Assembly: GCA_012932295.1 (NCBI GenBank)
Contig: JAAONU010000016.1
Location: forward strand, 17,017,530 to 17,081,529
Length of the DNA stretch: 64,000 nt
Direction: 5' to 3'
DNA from: Cyclina sinensis
Lineage: Eukaryota; Mollusca; Bivalvia; Venerida; Veneridae
Shown here one piece after another: positions 1 to 26,767 of the stretch (position 1 is its first letter; each line of letters starts with the position of its first letter). Below the pieces are notes generated by a model. That model had not been told where the DNA came from, did not search any database, and saw only the letters and a list, made by a program, of their open reading frames with translations. The translations under genes and the position numbers were made by a program.

Positions 1-617
1 CCACCAAATTTTACAGAAATGTTTCATACATAGCCCTGTATTAAAATTGCTAAAACAGTTCCACTCCATTGAACAAAATGGTTGCCAGAGCTAAAAATAG
101 ATTTTCATCAATATTTTGCTTCAAATGACATCTCCATATAAAACCACTTGGACATTTTAAACCAAATTTGACAGAAATGTTCCTTATAATGCAATTTTCT
201 AAAATTGCTCAAACCATTCTGCTCCATTGCACATATTTTAAAGGGCTGCAAATGCTAAAAGTAGAAAAGAAATCAAACAGCATCTCCTCCTCAATGGCAA
301 GGTTATTTTCCATCAAATTTCAGGGAAATGTTCCTTATATACCCCTGCGTTAAAATTGCTTAAATGGTTTTGCTCCATTGAACAAAATGCCCGCCGGAGC
401 TAAAAATAAGTTTCTTCAATATATGGCTTCAAATGACATCTCCTCACAAGTTGTTGTCATGAAATTGTCTCTGCCCCATGGATTTTTCTTGTATAAAATA
501 TGAGATCTTTGAATATCTTCAGTTAGAAAATGTAATGTTGCATCTGATGTTTGCTTAGTGGTAGACCCTCAGGCAAAGTACTCAGGTGAGCGATCCAGGG
601 CCATCATGGCCCTCTTG
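1..617 (+). mobile_element. Helentron-like element, 3' part (cut by window start)
   Basis: About three 154-bp core units start near 6, 162 and 316 (each with a form of AAATTTGACAGAAATGTTCC). The element ends with the family terminus CTCAGGTGAGCGATCC, the hairpin AGGGCCATCATGGCCCT (597-613) and CTTGT. The open frame at 168-353 belongs to the core repeat and is not a gene. Confidence 0.75.
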
Positions 618-917
618 TTTTTCATTTTGTTTAAAGGTCACAGAGGATAAAAATATATTTGTTTTTATCTTATGGCATATTGTTAAAAATTCCAATTAGA
701 TTAAATTTCAACAAACATTTCACAAAGCTTCTATAAACAATAGATCTTCTGTCTTTTCCTGCATGAACCTACCATATGACATCATGGGTGCCAGAGATTC
801 TGTGACCAAGAGAAGCATATTTTGTGATGTCTGCATGATAGTGACTTCATAGTTTTGAAAATCTAACAAATCACTGGCCTGATTTCAAAATAAAATTCAC
901 ACAACTATAATTATGAA

Positions 918-970
918 ACTGAGCAATGGGACTCAGGTGAGCAATTTTAGGGCCATTATGGCCCTTTTGA
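918..970 (+). mobile_element. Short 3' terminal remnant of the same element family
   Basis: GAGCAATGGGACTCAGGTGAG followed by AGGGCCATTATGGCCCTTTT is the family 3' terminus alone. The core and 5' end are missing. Confidence 0.55.
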
Positions 971-1039
971 GGTATTTTGAATGTCTTGTTTGTCCTAGTC
1001 TTCATACAACTCATAGAGAAAATTATTCAGACTTACTGA

Positions 1040-1290
1040 GATGAACAAGCTTCATCACATCACAGCAGGAAGTTTCCTTTTGAAAAGTGATGATCCCAGT
1101 TCAATCCTTATTTGATTTATAGGTCATTCATGTCCCTCACCTCTGAAGCAAGTGAGGAAGTAGTCAGTCACTTGCAGAGCAATCGATTTGTACACTGGTT
1201 GGATACCCAGGAACACTGGTTAGTTGGAATGACTGCCGGGATATGACCTTAGCTGTTAAACTGGCATAAAACCTCAATAAAACCAAACCA
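1040..1290 (+). mobile_element. SINE-like sequence with AACCAAACC tail
   Basis: A B-box-like AGTTCAATCC near 1098 is followed about 170 bases later by AAACCTCAATAAAACCAAACC, an A-rich simple tail of the type seen on bivalve SINEs. No clear A box was found. It sits just upstream of ligase exon a. Confidence 0.3.
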
Positions 1291-1486
1291 AACCAAATCT
1301 TTTGAAAAGAGTTAAAGTAAATGTATACATATAAAATATCAATAAATGGGGCTTTTTAACAGACAGATAGCAATCATTTAATGTTATTTTGCTTCTTTTT
1401 TGTTCATATTTGCAGTAGAGCATTCTGGGATTTTTTAAAAGCTTTTTTGTTTTATATAGCAACACTTACTGTCTAACTGATTTCAG

Positions 1487-15765
<14,279 letters not shown>

Positions 15766-17680
15766 GGGGCAGAAAAAGAGAGAGAGCAAAGAATAATTTG
15801 TTATTGTAAAATCTGTGATAAAAAAGTATATGTAATGGTGTTATTCAAACTTGTATAAGTTTGTTTTCCCTGCAGTATAAGTTTGTGTGTATTCATATAG
15901 AATCTGATAGTGTTTGATTAAGTGTAGGATTTACTGGTACACCATCTTACTTGTCTGAGCATTTCATGCCTATAATGGATGTTTGTGAGCAGTCCTGGTC
16001 TGGTTACATCTGCCATCTGTCAACATTTTCTTTAAATAATGTTTTACTCTTAACTCAGCTGTAAATAGGAAAATTGCTGATTGAAATATTTGATGTGTAA
16101 TGTTCTACAATATTCTTTGCAGATGTTTGTTTATTGTTAGATTTAAAAGTATTTTTTGAATTTGTCAGCTTGAAGGACAAAGGTCAGAAAACTTTAGAGA
16201 TTTAGAATTTTTACATTTTCATCCAAATTTGATCACACAATATCACTTGTTTTTATCACAGTCACCTTTACCTTAGACATCTTTGTCTAAAAATAAAATC
16301 TGCTTAGATTTTAGGCCTTGCATTTTGTCATACTGGCAGAAATGATATTTACTTGTACCAAAGTCATTGCAAACTTTGCTTTTCTAAATCAATGAATCAA
16401 TGAAATAAAGTGTTGTAACTGCAAAAATAGTAAGATACGCTTTTTTTTCATGGAGAAATGTCTTGAATATGAAAAAAAGACAGAAATATTGAACAGCACA
16501 TGGTTTGATCATTATCTTATCAGAACATGCATTTTCTGTATTTTCATACATCAGTAAAATCAATGTGATCCTGGGACTTGGCTTGCCCTCAGCTTAATAA
16601 AAGTGCTAAAAGTTAAGCCAGATCTGGACTGAAACTGCATGAAAATAAAACCAGTCTAATATGAATGCTGGTATAAAAATGAACAAAAAAAGAATACCAG
16701 GGCATTTCATCAGTTTATAAATGAAGCAGAAGTATATCTACTGTTATTATATATCTGGCTCATACATTATGTGTTGAAACTCGAATTTCTTCATTTGAGA
16801 TATATTTCATATGGAAGTGTGAAACTTTGAAGTAAAGCCTTGAAACTCATTGAAGAGTTTGACATATAGCATTAAGGATCTTCATCATTTAATTGATTTC
16901 ATTGATTTATTTTTGCCTCAAACTTCTAAAACATGAATTCATGTTCTGGTTGTCTCCTTTCTATTAAGTCCTTTTGAATTTCTCACAAGAGAAATAAACT
17001 GTATGAAATTAATTCCTGCTATGAACATTTTCTGGCCATTTGATATAAATTTGAGGAAAATATTTTAGTTTAATCAACATGAGATGATTTTATGAAGTTG
17101 TGTAACCTCTGTTAACAATACAGGTAGTTACACTGTATTGTTAAAGGATTTTGAACTTTTTTTGTGAAGTTGGTTGATGTTTTAAGAGCAATTTTATTTT
17201 GATTCTTAAATGGTTTTTCTTTTACTTCAATTGATTGAATGAATAGTGTGAAGTAACTGAAGTTAGAAAAAAAGTTGGTTTCATAAATTATTTGATCAGA
17301 TAGTTTAAACCTTGAGTGTGCTGTGGTAGACAACCTGTGTAACATGCAATAATAATATCTTTTCACAGAAACAACAAGATAATAATTCTTGCTTTCAGAC
17401 ATTAGATCGAGAATTTCCAAGTTAGAGTCTGTCAAGATTAAGTTTATTGTAAATTTTTGCTATGTTTTTGTTTGTTGTCATTTAACAGCACTAACCAGAT
17501 AAATAGATATTTCTTATTTTGTTACTTTTTCATAAAGATTATTTTGCTGTTTGTTTCTTCTTGATACATTCATTCAGTTCTTTTTGTATTTTTAAAGAAA
17601 CACAATTACATGTTACATCATTTTTGTATTGTAACAATACGTAATTGTTGTTTCTGTCTGGTTTGCACTGTTACTTTTTT
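15766..17680. other. 3' UTR and downstream AT-rich region
   Basis: This contains the likely 3' UTR of the ligase. No second gene, repeat element or RNA was recognised. A perfect 12-bp stem TTAACAATACAG/CTGTATTGTTAA with a 9-base loop lies at 17112-17144. Confidence 0.5.
16404..16409 (+). terminator. Candidate polyadenylation signal AATAAA
   Basis: AATAAA lies 640 bases after the ligase stop codon and would give a 3' UTR of ordinary length. Another AATAAA-like site occurs near 16990. Choice between them cannot be made from sequence alone. Confidence 0.35.
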
Positions 17681-18583
17681 AGCTCACCTGAGCACAAAGT
17701 GCTCAGGGTGAGCTTTTCTGATTGGTTTTTGTCCGTCATCCGTCGGACTCCCGTCTGTCGTCATCTATTAATTCAAACGACCTCTCCTCTGAAACCAATA
17801 GGCCAAATTTAATGAAACTTGCCTGGGATGTTCCTTGCATGAAGCTCTACCAAGATTGTTCAAATGGTTCTGGTCCATTGCATTTCTGGATCACTGGAGC
17901 TAAAAATAGATTTTAAAAGCTGGATCTTCTCCGAAACCTCAAGGCCCGGAGCTTAGATATTTGGTATGAAGCATCATCTAGTGGACCTCCAACAAGTTTG
18001 TTCAATTTATGACCCTGGGGTTAAAACTTCAGTCGATTTTACATAGATTTATATAGGGAAAACTTAAAAATCTTCTTGTCAGAAACCACAAGGCCTAGAG
18101 TTTAGATATTTGGTCTGCAGCATTGTCCAGTGGACCTCTACCAAGTTTGTTCAAATCATGGCCCCTGGGACAAAAATGAACAGGCCCCAGGGGTCACATG
18201 TTTTACATAGAGTTATATAGGAAAAACTTTAAAAAATCTTCTTGTCCGAAACCGCAAGGCCTAGAGTTTAGATATTTGGTGAGTAGCATTGTCTAGTGGA
18301 CCTCTACTAAGTTTATTCAAATCATAGCCACTGGGTTAAAATAGGCCAAGCCCCAGGGGTTCACTTGTTTACATAGAGTTATAAAGGAAAATGTTTAAAA
18401 AAATCTTCACATCAGAATCCAAAAGGCATAGAGCTTAGATATTTTGTATGTAGCATTGTCTAGAGGACCTCTACCAAGTTTGTTCTAATCATGGCCTCTG
18501 GGTCAAAAACAACCAATAACGATACTTGTAACATGAGCAATGAGACTCAGGTGAGTGGTTTAGGGCCATCATGGCCCTCTTGT
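17681..18583 (+). mobile_element. Helentron-like element
   Basis: The 5' end AGCTCACCTGAGCACAAAG pairs with GTGCTCAGGGTGAGCT to make a hairpin. CCGTCATCCGTCGG follows, then four core units with GGCCTAGAGTTTAGATATTT and CCTCTACCAAGTTTGTTCAA. The 3' end is CTCAGGTGAGTGGTTTAGGG with GGGCCATCATGGCCC. Confidence 0.82.
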
Positions 18584-18651
18584 ATATATATGAGATTGAA
18601 ATAAAGAAAACTTTATGTTCACTTTATCGAATATTGAGAATAAAAAAGAGG

Positions 18652-18867
18652 CACAGCAAGTCTAAGAAGGGCAGCAAGTCTAAAAAAGGTAGTGAGTCTA
18701 AAAAGGGCAGTGGGCGTAAGAAGGACAGCAAGTCTAAGGAACAGCAAGTCTAAAAAGGGCAGTGAGTCTAAGAAGGGCAGTGAGTCTAAAAAGGTTAGCA
18801 AGTCTTAGAAGGGCAGTGAGTCCAAGAATGGCAGCAAGTCTAAAAAGGGCAGTGACTCCAAGAAGCT
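18652..18867. repeat. 18-bp minisatellite (about 12 units)
   Basis: The unit GGCAGCAAGTCTAAGAAG varies between units. In one + frame it reads SKKGSK repeatedly, but a short unit near 18737 shifts the frame and stops follow, so coding use is unlikely. On the minus strand it reads as Leu-rich repeats, also without support. Confidence 0.75.
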
Positions 18868-19211
18868 CAGACAAAATAAGAAATATAGTATAATCCCTTC
18901 CAAGTTTGTAAGTCACCTTTGTAGCTAACCCGCCCAGACAAAGGTCAGACAGTCTTATTTTCAAGTTACTGTTAAGTGTGTATGTTAAGATCTTCATTTA
19001 TTAAATAAATTTTATTTCTATATTACTCACATTATATATGTGGATTGATAATCGATCATCATCACATAAAGTAAAAACATTGCCATTTCCTATAAGAAGC
19101 TGTAAACAAAAATATTTGTTCACCAGCCTATAAAAAAAAGTCATTAGAAGAAAAAACTTTTTATGTATTACAGGCTGGATTTATTTTGCATTACTGGTGG
19201 CAAAATGTTTT

Positions 19212-20362
19212 AGCTCACCTGAGCACAAAGTGCTCAAGGCTAAGCTACTGGGATCATTGATTGTTCAGTGGGCATTGTGTGTTGTCAACAATTTGACTTG
19301 AACGACTTCTCCTCCTAAACCGCTAAGCCAATTTTGAAGAAACATGTCTGGGATATTCTTTGCATGAAGCTCTACCTAAATTGTTCATAGAATTGAATTC
19401 CATCAAGAACTCTGGTTGCTATGGCAACAGAAAGGAAAAATTTTGAAAATCTTCTTGTCTGAAACCACAAGGCCCTAAGCCTTAAGATTTGGTATGTAGC
19501 ATTGTCTTGTGGACCGCTACCATATTTGTTCAAATTATGCCCCTGGGGTCAAATTTGACCCCACCCCGGGGGTCAGTTGATTTTACATAGGCTTATATAG
19601 TGAAACTTTAAAAATCGTTTTGTCTGAAACCACAAGGCTTTGAGCCTTAAGATTTGGTATGTAGCATTGTCTTGTGAACCTCTAACAAGTTTGTTCAAAT
19701 TTTGCCCCTGGGATCAAATTCAGCCCCGCCCCAGGGGTCAACTTATTTAACATAGTGAAACTTTAAAAATCTTCTTGTCTGAAACCAGAAGCCCCCGAGC
19801 CTTATGATTTGGTATGTAGCATTGTCTTGTGGACCACTACCATATTTGTTCAAATTATGCCCCTGGGGTCAAATTTGGCCCTGCCCAGGGGGTCAATTGA
19901 TTTTACATAGACTTATATAGGGAAAACTTTGAAAATCTTCTTGTCTGAAACCACAAGGCCCAGAGCCCTAAGATGTGGTATGTAGCATTGTCTAGTGGAC
20001 CTCTACCAAATTTGTTCAAATTATGCCCCTGGTCTCAAATTTGGTCTTGGCTGGGTGGTGGGGGCGGGTCAATTGATTTTACATAGGTTTATATAGACAA
20101 AACTGTAGAAAACTTCTTGTGTGAAATCACAAAGCTTAGAACTTGTATAGTTTAAATGTAGCATCAGCTACAGGTCATCTACCAAGTTTGTTCAAATTAT
20201 GCCCCTTGAGAGAAAATTGGCTCTACCCTGGCAGTCACATGAATTCATATACATGTAGATTTATATAGGGAGAATCTTAAAAAAGTTTCTGATGTTTGCT
20301 AACAGCAGACCCAAAGGCAAAGTATTCAGGTGAGCGATCTAGGGCCATCATGGCCCTCTCGT
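19212..20362 (+). mobile_element. Helentron-like element
   Basis: 5' hairpin AGCTCACCTGAGCACAAAG, five core units of about 150 bp with CTTGTCTGAAACCACAAGGC and TTGTTCAAATTATGCCCCTG, then TTCAGGTGAGCGATCTAGGG and hairpin GGGCCATCATGGCCC. The left flank is TTTT. Confidence 0.82.
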
Positions 20363-20517
20363 CTATATTATGCTATGTTAACTTCAAGTTTTGTCAGTAC
20401 TGTAGCAGTCCTTGGCAGGATTTTCTTTAAGATGGTCATATAACTGCTGTATCTGTATATTTATTTTTAAATTTTCCTTATGTTCTTTTTTAATACATTT
20501 TTTCGCTGAACTTACAG

Positions 20518-20632
20518 TCTACAAGCTTGAATGTTTAGTCATAAACTTGACAAAGTTGGAGGTTCTGAATCCGTCACTTGATTTTCAGAATGATGTGTTG
20601 CGTGTTAACGTGGACAGAAGTCAGGTGAATAG
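20518..20632 (+). CDS. Possible orphan coding exon
   Basis: The acceptor cttacag and donors AG|gtatga (20633) or CAG|gtgaat (20624) frame an open stretch reading YKLECLVINLTKLEVLNPSL, then Asp/Asn-rich residues. Composition looks protein-like, but no family is recognised and no partner exon was found nearby. It could be chance. Confidence 0.25.
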
Positions 20633-22030
20633 GTATGAATAAGAATTCCAAGTTTTACATATATAAATCCTAGATTATATCAAGTTTTAAGGACTTAACA
20701 TAAAAATTACCTGTTAGACTGCATATGTCTTTTATAGGCTTGCTTTCTAGTATAAGATATAATTTATAATGTAAAGAAGAACATTAAGATTACTCCTTAT
20801 GGGATACAAATGCTGAAAGGTGGTGGTGTTTTTTTGTGTGTAATAAAATGTTATCCACTGAAAAGGTTCTATACAATGACTAATTATAGAGACTAATATT
20901 ATTGTATCCAATGTATTTGTTGTAATTAGAAAATTTTGACAGAAATGTGGATGGTACTGATTCAATATCTAATAAATTATCATGATTTTGAAAGAAACAG
21001 ATGTTCTAAATTTACAGTTGTTTGATTATGTTGTTTTTAGAGTGTTGCAGTTCATTCTTGATTTGTCAGCTGAGATAGGATTTTATCATAATGGAAAGTT
21101 ACAGAAAATGATTTCAAAGAGTAAATTGCTAGAAATATTATAAAATATGCTTTGCGTCTTTTTCCAAACATGTTACAAAAATATAATATATAAAGAAAGA
21201 GGGAGAGAGAAATATTGTTTGTGTATCATACATGTGATAACTTCGGTAACCCATAACTGGATTTTCAGCTGGATTTTTAGCTTGAAAACTGGAATTTTTT
21301 GTTGACGCGTTTTCCCAAAAAGAAAACAAGAAGAACAGCAAAAAAAACTAGTGAAGTGTTTTTTGTTCTTATTTATTGCATAAAGGTTGCACTACTTGCA
21401 AAAGCCATAATCTGTTCCCTTAGCACACTTTCCTATCCAGTTATATTCAGATTCCCACTGATGATTGAATTTTAATTTTGTCTTTTGAATTTTAGCTTTT
21501 GGACCCCGAGTTCATACACAGGGCTCTAGCTACATGTATGGTCAAAATTTTGGGAGAAGTGACTTCTTCCTAAGATATGATTTTTTTCACCAGAATTTTT
21601 TTGAACAAAATTACAAACAATTTTTAGGTGTAAATTATGTTGATTCATTGTAATTGTTGCTTTCAAAAGTTCTGTTATATAAAGAAATGTCTAAAATTTT
21701 GTAAATTTTACATTTTTAATGGCTGTATCTTAATCATGATGAAAATAAACTAACACCTAAAACATTCAACATTTATTTATTTAGACACCTTTGTCTTCAG
21801 TATATGGATAATTTGAAGGATCAAGAAGAGTAATGAACTTGTAATGTACTGGATTCATTGTGATTAAACTTTAAAACTTGTAGATATTATTATTAATTAT
21901 TGGGACAAAAACTAGCATCATTCAGTATTCAAATATTAAACTTACTGAAGATATATTCTGAAAATGATTCGAATTGTCCTTGTTGTGAATAAATTTGGTA
22001 ACCTGATGTACTTTCTTTTGTTCTCTTTCT
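20633..22030. other. AT-rich unique sequence
   Basis: No gene, RNA or clear repeat recognised; only short open frames without family signatures. Confidence 0.45.
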
Positions 22031-22365
22031 AGCTCACCTGGGCCTCTAAGGCTTTGTAAAGTCATGTTTCAGCTGTGGCAGGGCCAATCTTTACCGAAAA
22101 GCCGTGATTTAAACAAACTTGGTAGAGGTTTATTACACAATGCTACATATCAAATATCTAAGCTTTAGACCTTTCAATCTTAGTGAAGAAGATTTTGAAG
22201 CTTTCAATTTTAAAAACTATTTTTGCTCCTATGTCGCAGATCTGCAATGGACTAGAACCATTTGAACAACATTGATAAAGCTTCATGGGAGAAACATTCC
22301 AGGCGAGCTTAATCAAATTTGGTGTGGTGGTTTTAGAGGTAATGTCCTTTGTGCACAGGTGAGCT
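22031..22365 (-). mobile_element. Short Helentron-like copy, minus strand
   Basis: Read on the minus strand it starts AGCTCACCTGTGCACAAAGG near 22365, continues with one 5' unit and one core unit (ACCAAGTTTGTTTAAATCAC), and ends CCCAGGTGAGCT near 22031. Most core units are missing. Confidence 0.6.
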
Positions 22366-22374
22366 AATAAGGAA

Positions 22375-22612
22375 AATAAATTCTGCAAGTGGCTGCTGAA
22401 ATCTTTGAAGTTTTTTACTTAAGTTGCCATAGCAACCAGAGTTCTGGATGGAATGCAGTTTATTTCATAATTCTGAAAGGGGACAAAATAGAATCATTTT
22501 GGTATAGTGTAGTTGAAAGCAGCTTAGTGGTTTCAGAGATGTCGCTTAAATCAAATTGTTTATGTAGGAATGCCGGACACTGAGTGATCCCAACAGCTCA
22601 CCTCAGTGAGCT
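22375..22612 (-). mobile_element. 5' fragment of a second minus-strand Helentron-like copy
   Basis: On the minus strand the hairpin AGCTCACTGAGGTGAGCT at 22612-22595 is followed by GTCCGGCATTCC and the family segment CTCTGGTTGCTATGGCAACT. It is cut off near 22375, directly beside the previous copy. Confidence 0.6.
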
Positions 22613-22689
22613 GGAAAGAAAGAAAACAAAACTGTCACTATAAGGTAATAAATGCCCCCGAACAAAACCTCGACTTCAGAGCCATCACA

Positions 22690-23010
22690 TAAAAAGATGA
22701 AAGTAAGAATACTAGTATGTAAACTCGAACACAAGGACGGTATCGAAAGCCTTGAGACTAAAATGGCTTCTCCCACTAGCATTGAGTAGATCATGCATTG
22801 TCACAATGTTGTGTTTCAGTTGATTATCTGGATCTTAATCCATGATTCACGTTTGTGAGACTGTTATGTTTTCTCAAAGTGTTTCACACGGTGAATGATG
22901 TGTTCTAATATTTTACAACTGACTATATAGTAAGGCTGACTGGTCTATAGTTCTCTGCTAAGTGTCTCCTTTCTTGAAGACAGGGGTCACATTTGCATTT
23001 CTTCCATATT
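22690..23010 (-). pseudogene. LINE reverse transcriptase remnant
   Basis: On the minus strand, 23010-22950 reads ANVTPVFKKGD, and 22758-22736 reads KAFDTV. These are the start of the RT fingers and the catalytic-strand neighbourhood of non-LTR reverse transcriptases of the CR1/jockey type. Stops and frameshifts lie between them, so it is dead. The + strand open frame 22962-23495 partly overlaps and is a shadow. Confidence 0.65.
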
Positions 23011-23402
23011 TAGAAAGCTCTCCTAGTCAAAATAAATGTACCGGTACTCAAAAAGTTGGATTATCGTGCTATTTTTTGATTGGTCGATACCTGCCTTCAG
23101 TAAAGGCAGCATCCTGCCTGAAGTTGCAGAGACTTATTGAGACTAGAAGCTCACCATTGTCTACTGAAAACAGAAATATGTTTTCACTAAGACCTGTCAA
23201 TGATTCTGTTGCACAATTTTTTAGAATAATAATTATTTTATATCTTTTCTGGACCTGTTGCTTTGGAGGTGTCTATATATTTTTTAAGTTTTTCAAATCT
23301 TGCTGGATTTATTTAAAAGTCTTGTACAGAGAGGTATTTCTGTTGATTTTCATTGGATATATTTTCGACTATATTTTTTGTGAAAGCCTTTTTTCCTTTT
23401 TT

Positions 23403-25842
23403 AGCTCACCTGAGCACAAAGTGCTCAGGGTGAGCTTTTCTGATCAGTCTTTGTCCGTCGTCCATCCGTCCGTCGTCAACTTTTCATTCAAATGACATCT
23501 CCTCTGAAACCAAAGGGTCAAATTAAATGAAACTTGCCTAGGATGTTCCTTGCATGAAGCTCTACCAAAGTTGTTCAAAGAATTCAATTCCATCAAGAAC
23601 ACTGGTTGCTATGGCAACTTAAAGGAAAAACTTTGAAAATCTTCTTGTCTGAAACCACAAGGCCTAGAGCTTAGATATTTGGCATTTAGCACCCTCTAAT
23701 GAAACTCTACAAAAATTGTTCAAATTATTTCCCTGGGGTCAAAATTGGCCCCGCCCCAGGGGTCACTTCATTTTACATAGACTTATATAGGAAGTCTTTA
23801 AAAATCTTCTTCTCAGAAACCACAATGCCTACAGCTTTGATATTTGGTATGTAGCATTGTCTAGTGGATGTCTACCAAGTTTGTTCAAATTATGGCTCCT
23901 GGGTCAAAATTGGCCACGCCCCAGGGTTCTCTTGGTTTACATATAGTTATATAGGAAAAACATGAAAAATCATTTTTCTCCAAAACTAATAGGACTAGAC
24001 CTTAGATATTTGGTGTGGAGTATTGTGTGGAGAACCTTTACCAGTATTGATGATATGTTAGCCCTTGGGTCAAAATTGGCCCCGCCCCGGGGGCCCTTAA
24101 TATGTAAAAAAGGAAATCTTTAAAAATCTTCTTCTCAGAAACCACAATGCCTACAGCTTTGATATTTGGTATGTAGCATTGTCTAGTGGATGTCTACCAA
24201 GTTTGTTCAAATTATATCCCCTGGGTCAAAATTGGCCACGCCCCAGGGTACTCTTGGTTTACATATAGTTATATAGGAAAAACTTGAAAAATCATTTTTC
24301 TCCAAAACTAATAGGACTAGACCTTAGATATTTGGTATGAAGTATTGTGTGGAGAACCTTTACCAGTACTGTTTTAAAAGTTGGCCCTGGGGTCAAAATT
24401 GGCCCCGCCCCGGGGTCCCCTAATATGTAAAAAAGGAAATCTTTAAAAATCTTCTTCTCAGAAACCACAATGCCTACAGCTTTGATATTTGGTATGTGGC
24501 ATTGTCTAGTGGATGTCTACCAAGTTTATTCAAATTATATCCCCTGGGTCAAAATTGGCCACGCCCTAGGCTTCTCTTGGTTTACATATAGTTATATAGG
24601 AAAAACATGAAAAATCATTTTTCTCCAAAACTAAAAGGACTAGACCTTAGATATTTGGTGTGGAGTATTGTGTAGAGAACCTTTACCAGTATTGATGATA
24701 TGTTGGCCCTGGGGTCAAAATTGGCCCCGCCCCGGGGGCCCTTAATATGTAAAAAAGGAAATCTTTAAAAATCTTCTTCTCAGAAACCACAATGCCTACA
24801 GCTTTGATATTTGGTATGTAGCATTGTCTAGTGGATGTCTACCAAGTTTATTCAAATTATATCCCCTGGGTCAAAATTGGCCACGCCCTAGGGTTCTTTT
24901 GGTTTACATATAGTTATATAGGAAAAACATGACAAATCATTTTTCTCCAAAACTAATAGGACTAGACCTTAGATACATGTATTTGGTGTGGAGTATTGTG
25001 TAGAGAACCTTTACCAGTATTGTTGATATGTTGGCCCTGGGGTCAAAATTGACCCTGCCCTGGGGGCCCTTAATATGTAAAAAAGGAAATCTTTAAAAAT
25101 TTTCTTCTCAGAAACCACAATGCCTTCAGCTTTGATATTTGGTATGTAGCATTGTCTAGTGGATGTCTACCAAGTTTGTTCAAATTATGTCCCCTGGGTC
25201 AAAATTGGCCACGCCCCAGGGTACTCTTGGTTTACATATAGTTATATAGGAAAAACATGAAAAATCATTTTTCTCCAAAACTAATAGGACTAGACCTTAG
25301 ATATTTGGTGTGGAGTATTGTGTAGAGAACCTTTACCAGTATTGTTTATATGTTGGCCCTGGGGTCAAAATTGGCCCCGCCCTGGCGCCCTTAATATGTA
25401 AAAAAGGAAATCTTTAAAAATTTTCTCAGAAACCAGAAGGCCTAGAATTTTAAAATTTGGCATGAAGCAAGCTTTATGAAGCTTTTTCAAATTATTAGAT
25501 TAGGTTTAAGGTCATGGAGGCTAAAAATAGATATATCTACTGTACCTCATAAAGCCTTCATTTATAGACCAATATCTTTGATATTCAGTATATAGGTTCC
25601 TTGCATGGACCTCTACCTATGGGTAGGGTTTGAGGTCACTGGGTCAAGGTCAAGGTCACCATAGCTTATAATAAATATTTCTACTTTCTGTCATAGAGCC
25701 TTTATTTATTGACTGATATTTTACATATTTGGTTTGTAGGCACTTACATATTATATCAATTAAAAAATGAAATACTGCTTAACAACAAACCTACAGCCAA
25801 AGTACTCAGGTGAGCGATCCAGGGCCATCATGGCCCTCTTGT
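23403..25842 (+). mobile_element. Long Helentron-like element with 322-bp higher-order core
   Basis: The 5' hairpin AGCTCACCTGAGCACAAAG is followed by CCGTCGTCCATCCGTCC. After two ordinary units, a two-part unit repeats: CTAGTGGATGTCTACCAAG starts at 23861, 24183, 24506, 24828 and 25156. A unique 3' portion (25440-25800, with GGGTCAAGGTCAAGGTCACC) and CTCAGGTGAGCGATCCAGGG with hairpin GGGCCATCATGGCCC close it. Confidence 0.85.
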
Positions 25843-25851
25843 TTTTTTTTT

Positions 25852-26767
25852 AGCTCACCTGAGCCGTAGGCCACATTTTTGCCTCAATTGTCTTGAAACT
25901 TTGTCATGATGTTTGTCCCAATGATTTCTTGGACGAGTTCGAACATGGGTTATCTGGGTTGAAAAACTAGGTCACAGAGCCCAAATATAGAAATACCTTG
26001 TTAACACTCCAGAGGCTACAATTTCAGTCCAAATATCCTGAAAATTTGTCAGAAAGGTTGTATCGATGATTTCTAGCTCAAGTTCGAATATGGGTCATCT
26101 TGGGTCAAAAACTAGGTCACAGAGCCCAAATATTGAAAAACCTTGTTAACACTCTAGAGGTAACATTTTCAGTCCAAATAATCTGGAAATTTGTCAGGAA
26201 GGTTGTTTCGATGATTTCTAGCTCAAGTCCGAATATAGGTCATCTTGGTTCAAAAACTAGGTCACAGAGCCCAAAAAAAGAAAAATCTTATTAAAACTCC
26301 AGAGGTTACATTTTTAGTCCAATTATCTTGGAAATTTGCTAGAAAGGATGCTTTGATGATTTTTAGGTCAAGTTCGAATATGTGTCATCTGGGTTCAAAA
26401 ACTAGGTCACAGAGCCCAAATATGGAAAAGTCTTGTTAACACTCTAGAGGTAAAATTTTCAGTCCAAATAACCTGGAAATTTGTCAGAAAGATTGTTTCG
26501 ATGATTTCTAGCTCAAGATCAAATATGGGACATCTAGGTTCAAAAACTAGGTCATAGAGCCCAAATATGGAAAAACCTGGTTAACACTTGTTAGTGGTAA
26601 CATTTTCAGTCCAAACAACCTGGAAATTTGTCAGAAAGATTGTTTCAATAATTTCTAGGTCAAGTTCGAAAATGGGTCATCTGGGGTCAGTCAACCAGGC
26701 CCATAGCCACTTTTGTAAAAAGCAGTCATACTCAGGTGAGCAAAACAGGGCCATCATGGCCCTCTTG
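25852..26767 (+). mobile_element. Helentron-like element, different core subfamily
   Basis: The 5' end AGCTCACCTGAGCCGTAGGC begins nine T after the previous element ends. The core has about five units of 145 bp (AACTAGGTCACAGAGCCCAA at 25966, 26110, 26255, 26401 and 26545), unrelated to the cores of other copies. The 3' end is CTCAGGTGAGCAAAACAGGG with GGGCCATCATGGCCC. Confidence 0.82.

Noticed and set aside
22962..23495. 177-residue + strand open frame
   Set aside because: It overlaps a minus-strand reverse transcriptase remnant and then runs into a Helentron-like 5' end; no domain.
23861..25480. CRISPR-like array
   Set aside because: Units are continuous tandem repeats without unique spacers, in a eukaryotic setting.
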